NCBI GenBank assembly: GCA_041844335.1
Contig: JBGZAX010000060.1
Location: forward strand, 1-18,386
Direction of reading: 5' to 3'
Source of the DNA: CAUUFM01 sp041844335
Lineage (GTDB): Bacteria > Bacillota > Clostridia > Lachnospirales > Lachnospiraceae
DNA: 18,386 nucleotides
In this document: in pieces, positions 7,851 to 15,694 of the stretch
How the letters are laid out: the number at the start of each line of letters is the position of its first letter
Position numbering within the stretch: position 1 is the stretch's first letter
Position numbers and translations under genes: made by a program
The notes under the pieces: generated by a model
What the model was told of the DNA's origin: nothing
Databases searched by the model: none
The model's input: the letters and a program-made list of their open reading frames with translations, nothing else

Positions 7851-9068
7851 CTAATCATTTAATATAATGCTGCGGGAAATGCTCAGAGCCACTCCCATCT
7901 CCATAAGTGTCATAACAAGTGCGGTTCCCCCGGAGCTTATAAAAGGCAGAGATACTCCGGTTGTAGGAATCAAATTAAGCACCACACATATATTGAAAAT
8001 AACCTGTATTGAAATATGCAAAACAATACCTACTATCACCAAAACAGCATACCTATCTTTCACATTAAATGCAATATAAGTGAGTCTGCAAAGAATGGCT
8101 ATGAATAACAGCATAATAATAAATGCCCCGAATAATCCCGTTTCTTCATAAATAATAGGCAAAATAAAATCATTCTGAGCCTCAGGTACATTGTATAACT
8201 TCTGCGTGCTGCGCCCAAGACCCTTGCCTAAAAATCCTCCGGATCCTATCGCGTAAAGCCCCTGAATAACCTGCCAGCCCACTCCCTGAATAAACCTGTA
8301 AGGAGCCCTCCATGCTAAAAGTCTTCTGTTTCTGAAAGATTTAATCACCGACTCACTTGTTGCTATCCTTATCAAATGCTCCGCCCAAAAACATCCTACC
8401 ACATAAATAGCCACAATAGCTAAAAATGTAAATATAAAAAATTTTAAAGGCCTTGGCTTTGAAAATCCTATCATAAACCACGCAATACCGGCAATTATAA
8501 TAGCCGTACTCATATTGTCGGTGCCTTTCCAGGCAACGATTGCAGGTATTGCTCCCAGAGAAAATGCAATAATTGTTCCTTTAAACGTCTGAATATCTAT
8601 TTTTATAGCGGTAATAAACCATGGTAAAAATAAAATGACGGCTAATTTTGCAATTTCTGAGGGTTGTACTGTAATACCACCAATTTTGAGCCATCTCCTG
8701 GCATTATGGCTCTCGTAACCAAGCCCGGTATTTACCAAAAACATAGCCGCAATTGAAATCAGCCACAAAAGTCCCGAAAATTTGCTAAAAAACTTATAAT
8801 TTATAAATGACACTCCTATCATAGCAATTATTCCGCCACTCGCATAAATAAATTGCTTTAAAAGAAACCTGAAAGAGCTTCCCATTCTGGTTTCGGACTG
8901 ATATGCACTTGCACTGAAAAGCATAACAAGTCCGAAACAAACCGTCAATACGATGTAAATTAACAAATAAATGTCATAATAACGTTTGGTTTTCGGTTTT
9001 TTATTTTTTTTAGAGCCGGTATTTCTCCTTTTATTAATTACTTTTTTTTCTTTTACCAGATAATTCAT
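7851..9068 (-). CDS. FtsW/SpoVE-type SEDS peptidoglycan glycosyltransferase
   Basis: A 405-residue polytopic membrane protein. A basic cytoplasmic tail (residues 7-29) precedes about ten hydrophobic segments. Family landmarks are SASAY (52-56), NARRWLKIGG...QPSE (122-138), PEAQNDFI (295-302), which contains the Asp (D300) regarded as catalytic in SEDS polymerases, and PTTGVSLPFISSGG (368-381). These fit FtsW/SpoVE better than RodA. The enzyme polymerises lipid II into glycan strands with a partner class B PBP at the septum or spore cortex. Its ATG overlaps the dut stop (ATGA) and no Shine-Dalgarno sequence is visible, so it probably depends on coupled translation. It lies outside any dcw cluster, so I cannot tell the division enzyme from the sporulation one and give no symbol. 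Confidence 0.87.
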   Translation of the reverse strand: MNYLVKEKKVINKRRNTGSKKNKKPKTKRYYDIYLLIYIVLTVCFGLVMLFSASAYQSETRMGSSFRFLLKQFIYASGGIIAMIGVSFINYKFFSKFSGLLWLISIAAMFLVNTGLGYESHNARRWLKIGGITVQPSEIAKLAVILFLPWFITAIKIDIQTFKGTIIAFSLGAIPAIVAWKGTDNMSTAIIIAGIAWFMIGFSKPRPLKFFIFTFLAIVAIYVVGCFWAEHLIRIATSESVIKSFRNRRLLAWRAPYRFIQGVGWQVIQGLYAIGSGGFLGKGLGRSTQKLYNVPEAQNDFILPIIYEETGLFGAFIIMLLFIAILCRLTYIAFNVKDRYAVLVIVGIVLHISIQVIFNICVVLNLIPTTGVSLPFISSGGTALVMTLMEMGVALSISRSIILND

Positions 9069-9610
9069 AGGATTTTTTTATCAGTGCTACCAAATCCGCC
9101 TACTCTTTTATTAAGCATGCTTTCATTGTCACTTAACGTAATTCCGTATTGCAAAAATACCCCTTGCATAAGAGCCTCACCTCTTTTTATTTCCAACACC
9201 TTTTCCCTATCAAATGAACAATTTGCAATAGTACACATAATATGCCCCTCATTTTCCGTCTCAAAATAATCGCTGTCTATTATACCTGTAGTGTTGTTCA
9301 GTTGTAATCTGTACCTGCTTCCGAGACCGCTTCTCGGAAAAAGCTGTAATACCCAGCCGACCTCCATTTTCACTCTTATTCCAAGCGGCAAATATATCTC
9401 ATTCATAGGAGACAGGGTGAAATCAAATGGGGCAGAGAAATCATAACCTGCACTTCCGACCGTAGCCCTGAAAGGCAACCTTATGTCCTCATAGATTTTA
9501 AGCAAATCCGCATCGGATATATCCTTGTCTACCCTTTTTCTATAGGTCTTTTCGTATTCAGAAAAGCTTACCTTATAAAATTCTGCAATTCTTGGTATTT
9601 TATCAGCCAA
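9065..9610 (-). CDS. dut: trimeric dUTPase (dUTP diphosphatase)
   Basis: A 181-residue enzyme hydrolysing dUTP to dUMP and pyrophosphate, which keeps uracil out of DNA and feeds thymidylate synthesis. All five trimeric dUTPase motifs are present: I AGYDF (54-58), II PRSGLG (93-98), III GIIDSDY (109-115, catalytic Asp112), IV GEALMQGVF (144-152) and V RVGGFGST (169-176). It is about 30-35 residues longer than E. coli-type enzymes because of an N-terminal extension of about 45 residues before motif I. The start is TTG at 9610, with AAGGAG 6 nt upstream. It lies 10 bp after pnp and overlaps the SEDS gene by 4 bases, so it is in the rpsO-pnp transcript. A phage-type dUTPase is possible but nothing else here is phage-like. 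Confidence 0.88.
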   Translation of the reverse strand: MADKIPRIAEFYKVSFSEYEKTYRKRVDKDISDADLLKIYEDIRLPFRATVGSAGYDFSAPFDFTLSPMNEIYLPLGIRVKMEVGWVLQLFPRSGLGSRYRLQLNNTTGIIDSDYFETENEGHIMCTIANCSFDREKVLEIKRGEALMQGVFLQYGITLSDNESMLNKRVGGFGSTDKKIL

Positions 9611-9620
9611 AATATGCTCC

Positions 9621-11735
9621 TTATAAAAATCTTTTTATCTGTATTTCAGAGGGTACGTCCTTTATGCTGAACTTCATTCTGCCCATCTTATCCTTGCCTA
9701 AGCACTTACAGGTCACCCTATCTCCTAAGTTAAGCACGTCCTCCACCATATTTATTCTCTCTTTTACGATGGAAGAGATATGTACCATTCCCTCTTTGTT
9801 AGGTGCAAACTCCACAAAAGCTCCGAATTCCTTTATAGATACTACAACACCCTCAAAGATCTGTCCCTCTTCAAAATCTGTTGTAATTATCTTGATAAGC
9901 CTCTTAGCCTCATCAATCATATCAGTGTCCAAGCCACAAACTGAAACAAATCCGTCATCGGTAATATCTATTTTCACTCCGGTTCTTGCTATTATTTCAT
10001 TGATAGTCTTGCCCTTTTGTCCTACCACATCACCGATTTTTTGCGGATCAATATTCATCTGACTTATTTTTGGAGCATATTTTCCGACCTCTGATCTGGG
10101 CTTGTCAATAACAGGTGTCATAATGTCATCCAGAATGTATTCTCTTGCCTTTTTGCATCTGCTTATCGCCTCTTCTACTATAGCCCTTGTCAGTCCGTGT
10201 ATCTTTATGTCCATCTGAATAGCCGTGATACCCTTATGTGTACCTGCCACCTTAAAGTCCATATCTCCGAAGAAATCTTCCACTCCCTGAATATCAGTAA
10301 GTATGATATAATCATCATCGGTATCTCCGGTCACAAGCCCTGTTGAAATTCCAGCCACAGCTGCCTTTATCGGAACGCCGGCAGCCATAAGTGACATAGT
10401 GGAGGCACAGACACTCGCCTGAGATGTGGAACCGTTGGATTCGAATGTTTCAGATACGGTTCTTATGGCATATGGAAACTCTTCCACCGTAGGCAGCACC
10501 GGAATAAGTGCCCTTTCCGCCAATGCTCCGTGTCCTATCTCCCTTCTTCCGGGTCCCCTTGACACCTTGGTTTCTCCCACCGAATAGGAAGGAAAATTAT
10601 AATGATGCATATATCTTTTTGAGGTTTCTTCCTCATTTAAACCGTCAATTCTTTGCATCTCCGATAACGGAGCAAGCGTGGTAACTGTACAAATCTGAGT
10701 CTGTCCTCTTGTAAACATAGCGCTGCCGTGCACTCTCGGAATTAAATCAACCTCGGCTGAAAGCTTTCTGATTTCATCTATTCCTCTGCCGTCAGGTCTT
10801 TTCTTATCCTTCAAAATCATCTTTCTGACAGTTTTTTTCTGATACTGATAAACCGCCTCACCTATACCTTTTAAATACTCCTCATTATCTGCAAATTTTT
10901 CCTCAAGCATCGTCGTAATAGCCTTAATTTTTTCATCACGTTCCTGCTTTTCGTTTGCAAATACCGCCTCTTCCATTTTCTCTTCAGGCACAATCGCTTT
11001 TATAGCATTTAACAGCTCCTCATTCACATTAAAGCTTATATATGAGTGTTTTTCTTTACCGCACTCCTCCACAATTTTTTCAATAAAAGCAATAATATCC
11101 TGATTTATACCGTGAGCTTTATAAATAGCATCAATCATAATGCTCTCTTCTATTTCATCAGCTCCCGCCTCAATCATTATCACTTTTTCCTTTGTGGATG
11201 CAACGCTAAGCTGCAATCTTGACACCGCTCTTTGCTTTTGAGAGGGATTTATTATAAATTCTCCATCAATATAGCCTATCTGTGTCATTGCACAAGGGCC
11301 GTCAAACGGAATATCGGAAATACTTGCGGCAATAGCGGAGCCAAGCATAGCCGTAAGCTCCGGAGAAGCATCAGGATCCACGGACATTACAAGATTATTC
11401 AGTGTCACATCATTTCTGTAGTCTTTAGGGAATAACGGACGCATAGGTCTGTCTATAACTCTTGAAGTAAGTACGGCATTTTCACTTGCCTTACCCTCTC
11501 TTTTATTAAAACCGCCCGGGATTTTTCCGGCAGCATATTGCTTTTCCTCATACTCTACACTTAACGGAAAAAAGTCAATTCCGTCTCTTGGCTTATCGGA
11601 GGCTACCGCAGTAGATAAAACCGTAGTATCTCCGTAATGCATAAAAGCAGCTCCGTTAGCCTGTGCCGCCACTCTGTCCACATCTACCGTTAGGGTTCTT
11701 CCGCCTATTTCCATCGAAAAGCTTTTGTACATCAT
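9621..11735 (-). CDS. pnp: polynucleotide phosphorylase
   Basis: A 704-residue 3'-5' phosphorolytic exoribonuclease of RNA decay, acting as a trimer. Two RNase PH domains are joined by a helical linker. The second holds SETFESNGSTSQAS for phosphate binding and the metal-binding Asp pair in FGDMDFKVAG. A KH domain (about 555-623, GxxG as GQKG) and an S1 domain (about 624-704, FEGVVVSIKEFGAFVEF) follow. The length is normal. The ATG (first of two) is preceded by AAAGGAG. The gene follows rpsO after 63 bp containing a GC-rich hairpin without a U-tract, the place where E. coli pnp mRNA is cut by RNase III and autoregulated. dut follows 10 bp after its stop. Confidence 0.97.
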   Translation of the reverse strand: MMYKSFSMEIGGRTLTVDVDRVAAQANGAAFMHYGDTTVLSTAVASDKPRDGIDFFPLSVEYEEKQYAAGKIPGGFNKREGKASENAVLTSRVIDRPMRPLFPKDYRNDVTLNNLVMSVDPDASPELTAMLGSAIAASISDIPFDGPCAMTQIGYIDGEFIINPSQKQRAVSRLQLSVASTKEKVIMIEAGADEIEESIMIDAIYKAHGINQDIIAFIEKIVEECGKEKHSYISFNVNEELLNAIKAIVPEEKMEEAVFANEKQERDEKIKAITTMLEEKFADNEEYLKGIGEAVYQYQKKTVRKMILKDKKRPDGRGIDEIRKLSAEVDLIPRVHGSAMFTRGQTQICTVTTLAPLSEMQRIDGLNEEETSKRYMHHYNFPSYSVGETKVSRGPGRREIGHGALAERALIPVLPTVEEFPYAIRTVSETFESNGSTSQASVCASTMSLMAAGVPIKAAVAGISTGLVTGDTDDDYIILTDIQGVEDFFGDMDFKVAGTHKGITAIQMDIKIHGLTRAIVEEAISRCKKAREYILDDIMTPVIDKPRSEVGKYAPKISQMNIDPQKIGDVVGQKGKTINEIIARTGVKIDITDDGFVSVCGLDTDMIDEAKRLIKIITTDFEEGQIFEGVVVSIKEFGAFVEFAPNKEGMVHISSIVKERINMVEDVLNLGDRVTCKCLGKDKMGRMKFSIKDVPSEIQIKRFL

Positions 11736-11756
11736 TTTCTCCTTTAACTAAACATA

Positions 11757-11779
11757 AGCGGAGGGTTATGTCCTCCGCT
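11757..11779 (-). promoter_or_regulatory. rpsO-pnp intergenic hairpin, candidate RNA processing site
   Basis: AGCGGAGG (11757-11764) and CCTCCGCT (11772-11779) form a perfect GC-rich 8-bp stem with a 7-nt loop. On the minus strand it is followed by TATGTTTAG rather than a U-tract, so it is unlikely to be an efficient intrinsic terminator. It lies 21 bp upstream of the pnp start, where other bacteria have a stem-loop used for RNase III cleavage and PNPase autoregulation. Confidence 0.6.
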
Positions 11780-11798
11780 GAAATAAACAATTTTGAAA

Positions 11799-12065
11799 TT
11801 ATTTTCTAAGTCCCAGTTTCTCTATAAGATCACGATATCTTTCAATATCTTTATTCTTAAGATAATCTAAAAGTCCACGTCTTTTACCTACCATTTTCAA
11901 AAGACCTCTTCTTGAATGGTGATCTTTTTTGTTTGATTTAAGATGCTCTGTAAGCTCCTTAATTCTCTGTGTAAGTACCGCAATCTGAACTTCAGGAGAT
12001 CCTGTATCTCCCTGTGTTCTTGCATATTTCTGCATAATTTCCGTCTTTAATTGTTTGCTTATCAT
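11799..12065 (-). CDS. rpsO: 30S ribosomal protein S15
   Basis: An 88-residue basic protein of normal length (89 in E. coli) that binds 16S rRNA early in assembly of the 30S platform. Typical segments are GDTGSPEVQIAVLTQRI, the His-Ser contact region KKDHHSRRGLLKMVGKRRGL and the C-terminal YLKNKDIERYRDLIEKLGLRK-type helix. AGGAGG lies 8 nt before the ATG. It is the first gene of the rpsO-pnp-dut-SEDS run and has a strong promoter about 190 bp upstream. The long structured leader suggests feedback by S15 itself, as known in several bacteria. Confidence 0.97.
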   Translation of the reverse strand: MISKQLKTEIMQKYARTQGDTGSPEVQIAVLTQRIKELTEHLKSNKKDHHSRRGLLKMVGKRRGLLDYLKNKDIERYRDLIEKLGLRK

Positions 12066-12073
12066 TTTTCTTT

Positions 12074-12180
12074 CCTCCTAAATTTAGTACACCCGTATCA
12101 AGAAAAAGGTCGGAGTATCCGAATTCCGAACACGGGTAACAGCAAATATCATAAATACCGAATCAAACCGCTTTTGATAC
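12074..12180 (-). promoter_or_regulatory. structured rpsO leader with crossing helices, candidate S15 autoregulatory element
   Basis: On the minus-strand RNA, ACCCGT (12137-12132) can pair with ACGGGT (12096-12091), extended by a U-G wobble at each end. The loop holds a small hairpin TCGGA-TAC-TCCGA (12122-12110). A further segment GTATCAA (12180-12174) is a perfect match to TTGATAC (12101-12095), which overlaps the first helix. The two pairings cross, so they form either a pseudoknot or two exclusive states. The Shine-Dalgarno AGGAGG (12079-12074) is only 11 nt past the main helix. S15 leaders of differing folds are known; this one was identified by eye. The rest of 12066-12376, down to the metI stop, shows the promoter and no ORF or clear terminator. 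Confidence 0.5.
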
Positions 12181-12250
12181 CAATAGTAATTTAAGTATCT
12201 ATAAGCTCACACCGAGTACATATATATCTGCCAAATGCTTATACCGTAAC

Positions 12251-12279
12251 AGTATAACAAAAACTTAAAAATTTTGCAA
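12251..12279 (-). promoter_or_regulatory. promoter of rpsO-pnp-dut-SEDS run
   Basis: On the minus strand TTGCAA (12279-12274) and TATACT (12256-12251) are separated by 17 bp. The predicted start near 12244 gives an rpsO leader of about 180 nt. This is the only good promoter seen between the metI stop and rpsO. Confidence 0.8.
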
Positions 12280-12376
12280 GTATTTTTGCTTTACAAGCAG
12301 CTTATTTTTAATACTGTAGGTAAAGCGGCTTTCCACCGACACGATACACTCTGTCCGCCTATGAAAATATAAATCC

Positions 12377-13033
12377 TTATCGTTTATCTATTTTCTTCGA
12401 TATCAATGTTCCAACTCCCTGCAAAATCTGAACCATCGCAATTAGCACGAAAATGCAGATATACATAATGGTAATCTCTTTTCTATAATACCCGTACTGA
12501 ATTGCAATATCTCCAAGACCTCCACCTCCTACAGCCCCTGCCATAGCGGAATATCCCAAAATGGTAGTGGTGGCTATGGTCGCACCCACAACAAGGGAGC
12601 TTAACGCCTCCACTAATATAACTTTTGTGATAATCTGAAAATTGGAAAGCCCCATAGAAATGGCAGCCTCAATTATTCCCTTGGGCACCTCATTTAATGA
12701 ACTCTCCACCATTCTTGCAATAAAGGGAGATGCTGCAACGACAAGTGGAACTATAGTTCCCTCAACTCCAAAGGTTTTTCCCACAATCAGCTTGGTCAAA
12801 GGCATTACAAGCAATAACGCAATCAAAAACGGAATACTCCTTATTACATTTACAATGACATCAAGCACCTTATAGATCCCTGTATTTTCCATAATTCCGC
12901 CTTTATTTGTCGTATGAAGAATGATACCTAAGGGCAACCCTATCACATAGGAAAACAGGGTTGAAATAAAGACCATCATCAATGTTTCCTTAGTACCATT
13001 TAAAAGCATAGAAACAGTGTTACTGTCAAGCAT
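12377..13033 (-). CDS. metI: methionine ABC transporter permease
   Basis: A 218-residue inner-membrane permease forming, as a dimer, the channel of the MetNIQ methionine importer. About five hydrophobic segments are visible, and the cytoplasmic EAA coupling loop reads EAAISMGLSNFQIITKV, the surface that contacts MetN. The length matches MetI (about 217). I chose ATG at 13033 because GGGAGG lies 9 nt upstream; the longer TTG start at 13039 would sit only 3 nt from it. The gene overlaps the end of metN by 8 bases (ATGCTTGA), so they are translationally coupled. Methionine is inferred as substrate from MetN's NIL domain and the linked metQ. No good terminator follows, only a weak stem near 12320-12355. 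Confidence 0.92.
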   Translation of the reverse strand: MLDSNTVSMLLNGTKETLMMVFISTLFSYVIGLPLGIILHTTNKGGIMENTGIYKVLDVIVNVIRSIPFLIALLLVMPLTKLIVGKTFGVEGTIVPLVVAASPFIARMVESSLNEVPKGIIEAAISMGLSNFQIITKVILVEALSSLVVGATIATTTILGYSAMAGAVGGGGLGDIAIQYGYYRKEITIMYICIFVLIAMVQILQGVGTLISKKIDKR

Positions 13034-14045
13034 TTCCAAGTGCCTCCCTTATATTTATTCTATCCACATTATGTCCTCTTGATCTTAAGTATTGAATCAT
13101 CTGATCGGAAACACCGTTGTCAAGCGGGAGCTGCAAAATCATCTCTCCATAAGAAATTTTGCCTATAGTAGCAGTGTTGGCATATAGAATATTTACAGGT
13201 GTTCTGTAGGTCAAAGCCATATTCGCTATCACAGGCTCAAAGGAAGATGTTTCCGTAAAAGTAATTCTCACGCAATTAGGCGTATCCATAATAGGTATGA
13301 TATTTACACCATTTAATATAAGTCTTTTACCCTCAACAGACTTAGGATTTTCAAAAATTTCTTTAACATTGCCGCTTTCCGCAATTCTGCCCTTATCAAG
13401 AATAGCCACCTTATCGCAAATCCTTTCCACAACGGACATAGAGTGCGTAATAAGCACAATAGTAATTCCGTACTTCACATTAATTTCCTTAAGCGTATCA
13501 AGAATAGTTTCGGTGGTACTTGGATCAAGCGCACTGGTCGCCTCATCACAAAGCAGTATCTTAGGTCTATAAGCAATGGCTCTTGCAATAGCAACTCTTT
13601 GCCGCTGCCCGCCTGAAAGCTCGGATGGATAGGCATCCTTTTTATCCGAAAGTCCCACAACCTCAAGCATCTCCAATGCTTTTTTTAAAGCCTCAGCTCT
13701 TTGAGTTTTATATGCAAGCATCGGAAGACAGATATTTTGAATCACGTTTTTTTGCATAAGCAAATTAAACTGCTGAAAAATCATAGCTATTTCCTGACGT
13801 TTTTTTCTTAAACCCTCCCTGCTTAATTTGCTCAAATCATCACCGTCTATGAAAACCGTACCGCTGCTTGGTCTTTCCAAAAAGTTAAGGGTCCTTATTA
13901 ACGTGCTCTTTCCGGCACCCGACATACCGATAATTCCGAAAATGCTGCCTCTTTCAATGTCCAAATTAACATTATTTAATGCATGTACATCATTATTTGT
14001 CCCAAAACTCTTACTAACATTCTCAAACCTGATAATACTGTCCAC
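13026..14045 (-). CDS. metN: methionine ABC transporter ATPase with NIL domain
   Basis: A 339-residue ATPase of the MetNIQ importer. Walker A is GMSGAGKST (40-48), the Q-loop is QQFNLL (91-96), the signature is LSGGQ (143-147), Walker B is ILLCDE (163-168) and the switch His is H201. After about residue 260 a NIL domain follows. In MetN this domain binds methionine and shuts down transport when internal methionine is high, so the importer is probably self-limiting. The start is GTG at 14045 with GGAGG 5 nt upstream; the longer TTG frame at 14057 would put that site inside the gene. It lies 81 bp after fmt with no terminator between, so it is likely in the def-fmt transcript. Confidence 0.93.
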   Translation of the reverse strand: MDSIIRFENVSKSFGTNNDVHALNNVNLDIERGSIFGIIGMSGAGKSTLIRTLNFLERPSSGTVFIDGDDLSKLSREGLRKKRQEIAMIFQQFNLLMQKNVIQNICLPMLAYKTQRAEALKKALEMLEVVGLSDKKDAYPSELSGGQRQRVAIARAIAYRPKILLCDEATSALDPSTTETILDTLKEINVKYGITIVLITHSMSVVERICDKVAILDKGRIAESGNVKEIFENPKSVEGKRLILNGVNIIPIMDTPNCVRITFTETSSFEPVIANMALTYRTPVNILYANTATIGKISYGEMILQLPLDNGVSDQMIQYLRSRGHNVDRINIREALGNA

Positions 14046-14126
14046 GAAATCCTCCAAATTCTATACTGCACCTCAGACATTAAGCCTCAAATCGTATATA
14101 AAAATCCTGTTTGCAAAATTTACGGT

Positions 14127-15053
14127 CTATTTAAGCACATCGCCGATGATGGGTTTGTATCCGTTTATATAAGCCTTGTAGTCAAAGGGTTTTTTTCCTG
14201 CTACTTGCAAAATCTCAATAGCCACAAATCCATCCGACGCCTTAATAACAAAACCCCGTTTATCGGCAATCACGATACAACCGCAGGGCTTATCATTAAA
14301 GCTATCCTCACATTCAAAAACTCTTGCCTTTAAAAGCTTTATCTTTTCTTCATTAAAATAGAAATAAGAGTCAACAGCACGTACCCTGTTTACAATATCA
14401 ACGGCTCTGTTATTAAAATCAATATGCCCATCTTCTTTAGAAATCATCTTTGTGTAAGATGCCAAGGCATGATCCTGTCTTACTGCTTTAACATTACCGC
14501 CTTCAATTAAATCAAGCACCTCCAAAGCAGCCTCTGCTCCAAGAACCGCAAGCCTTTCAAAAAGCTCTTTACTTGTTTCACCGTCCAAAATTTCAATCTC
14601 TTTTTTTAGGAGTATATCTCCGGTGTCCATCCCCTCGTCCATTTTTATAATGGTAATTCCGGTAATTTTGTCACCGTTAATGATTGCAGCCTGAATAGGA
14701 GATGCCCCCCTATATTTAGGAAGAAGAGATGCATGCACATTTATACACATAAATTTGGGTATGTCAAGCAAATCTTTAGGTACAATCTTGCCGTATGCAG
14801 CGGTAACAATCACATCGTGATTTAAAGCTCTAAGCTCATTCAAAAAGTCCTCATCCCTTACACTGCCGGGCTGAAAGATCTTTTCAATTCCGAGATTAAC
14901 AGCCGTTTTCTTAACCTCGGAAAAATCAAGCCCCTTACCTCTCGACCTTTTTTTATCCTCTTTTGTAACCACCGCCAAGACATTATGCCTGTCATTTAAC
15001 GCCTCTAAAATTGTGGCGGAAAATGACGGTGTCCCCATAAATACAATATTCAA
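14127..15053 (-). CDS. fmt: methionyl-tRNA formyltransferase
   Basis: A 308-residue cytosolic enzyme that transfers a formyl group from 10-formyl-tetrahydrofolate to Met on initiator tRNA. The catalytic residues Asn105, His107 and Asp143 are seen in INVHASLLPKYRGASPIQ and MDEGMDTGD; the loop LLPKYRG is the tRNA-contacting segment. A C-terminal OB-like domain follows from about residue 205. The start is TTG at 15053, giving the standard N-terminus MNIVFMGTPSF with GAGG 7 nt upstream. A longer TTG frame to 15083 would overlap def by 11 bp and contain that ribosome binding site. It follows def by 19 bp, the usual def-fmt pairing. Confidence 0.95.
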   Translation of the reverse strand: MNIVFMGTPSFSATILEALNDRHNVLAVVTKEDKKRSRGKGLDFSEVKKTAVNLGIEKIFQPGSVRDEDFLNELRALNHDVIVTAAYGKIVPKDLLDIPKFMCINVHASLLPKYRGASPIQAAIINGDKITGITIIKMDEGMDTGDILLKKEIEILDGETSKELFERLAVLGAEAALEVLDLIEGGNVKAVRQDHALASYTKMISKEDGHIDFNNRAVDIVNRVRAVDSYFYFNEEKIKLLKARVFECEDSFNDKPCGCIVIADKRGFVIKASDGFVAIEILQVAGKKPFDYKAYINGYKPIIGDVLK

Positions 15054-15072
15054 AACCTCACCTCTATCTGAT

Positions 15073-15570
15073 TTATCCGTCAAGCTGTTCGTTATTATTT
15101 TCAGCTTTGCTATCCACTTCTCTTAAATCTCCCTCGACCTTGGAAACATAAAGCACTCCGTCAAGATGATCATACTCATGACATATAGCTCTTGCCAAAA
15201 ACTCCTCCGCCTCAATCTCAAACTCATTCATCTCCTCATCGAATGCCCTGATTCTTATATAATTAGGTCTGATTACACAGCCGACTTTCCCCGGAACACT
15301 TAAACAGCCCTCATCCGCCGCCTGCTCTCCCTTTTTTTCTAAAATGACAGGATTTATAAATACCATAGGATCTTCTCCCGTAACATCAACAACAAAAATC
15401 CTCCTAAGCACACCAACCTGTACCGCCGCGAGCCCGCAACCGCCGTTTTCATACATCGTATCAAACATATCGTCAATTAAACTAAGTGTTCTTTCGTTTA
15501 ATTCCTTAATCTCCTTAGATTTCTTGGAAAGAATTTCATCCCCTTCCAATCTCAGCTGTCTTAGTGCCAT
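15073..15570 (-). CDS. def: peptide deformylase
   Basis: A 165-residue metalloenzyme that removes the N-formyl group from nascent proteins. The three motifs are in order: GCGLAAVQVG (44-53; most family members have Pro where this has Val50), EGCLS (87-91, metal ligand Cys89) and HEYDH (131-135, metal ligands His131 and His135, catalytic Glu132). The last 20 residues are an acidic, polar tail. The ATG is preceded by AGAGAGG, and its promoter lies at 15637-15665. It opens the transcript def-fmt-metN-metI. The Pro-to-Val change should not abolish activity, since the metal site is intact. Confidence 0.95.
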   Translation of the reverse strand: MALRQLRLEGDEILSKKSKEIKELNERTLSLIDDMFDTMYENGGCGLAAVQVGVLRRIFVVDVTGEDPMVFINPVILEKKGEQAADEGCLSVPGKVGCVIRPNYIRIRAFDEEMNEFEIEAEEFLARAICHEYDHLDGVLYVSKVEGDLREVDSKAENNNEQLDG

Positions 15571-15636
15571 ATAAACCTCTCTTTAATAAATAAAAGCTAA
15601 TAAGCTTCACAAAAAATATTTGATGCAATAAATTAC

Positions 15637-15665
15637 ATAATAATATAAAAAAAATAAAAAAGCAA
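15637..15665 (-). promoter_or_regulatory. promoter of def-fmt-metN-metI
   Basis: On the minus strand TTGCTT (15665-15660) and TATTAT (15642-15637) are 17 bp apart. The predicted start near 15630 leaves a leader of about 60 nt, too short and AT-rich for an S-box or T-box. Confidence 0.7.
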
Positions 15666-15673
15666 CTTTTTAA

Positions 15674-15694
15674 TTGATAATTAAACATTATCAA
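15674..15694. repeat. perfect dyad next to the def promoter, candidate operator
   Basis: TTGATAAT (15674-15681) and ATTATCAA (15687-15694) form an exact 8-bp inverted repeat with a 5-bp spacer, 9 bp upstream of the def -35. A third copy of TTGATAAT is at 15793-15800, just before a second dyad ATATGC/GCATAT (15799-15817). The half-sites TGATAAT/ATTATCA equal Fur-type half-sites, but the spacer is 5 rather than 1, so I do not call it a Fur box. The rest of the 15571-16018 spacer holds the two promoters, the metQ-proximal dyad and no ORF. Confidence 0.5.

Noticed and set aside
7851..9068. RodA
   Set aside because: The PTTGVSLPFISSGG and NARRWLKIGG segments fit FtsW/SpoVE better, but which of these two it is remains open.
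9592..10062. 156-codon plus-strand ORF antisense to the end of pnp
   Set aside because: It is a shadow frame of a fully conserved gene, with no start signal and a composition expected from the opposite strand.
11757..11779. Intrinsic terminator of rpsO
   Set aside because: The stem is good but TATGTTTAG follows instead of a U-tract.
12317..12356. Terminator after metI
   Set aside because: Only an interrupted stem (AGGCGG/CCGCTT with a large loop) and no T-run. Too weak to list.
15571..15630. S-box or T-box riboswitch before def or metQ
   Set aside because: I searched the spacer for the SAM-I core and the T-box GGGTGGNACCGCG sequence and saw neither. Predicted leaders are only about 60 and 28 nt.
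15674..15694. Fur box
   Set aside because: The half-sites match, but the 5-bp spacer differs from the 7-1-7 arrangement, and no iron gene is adjacent.
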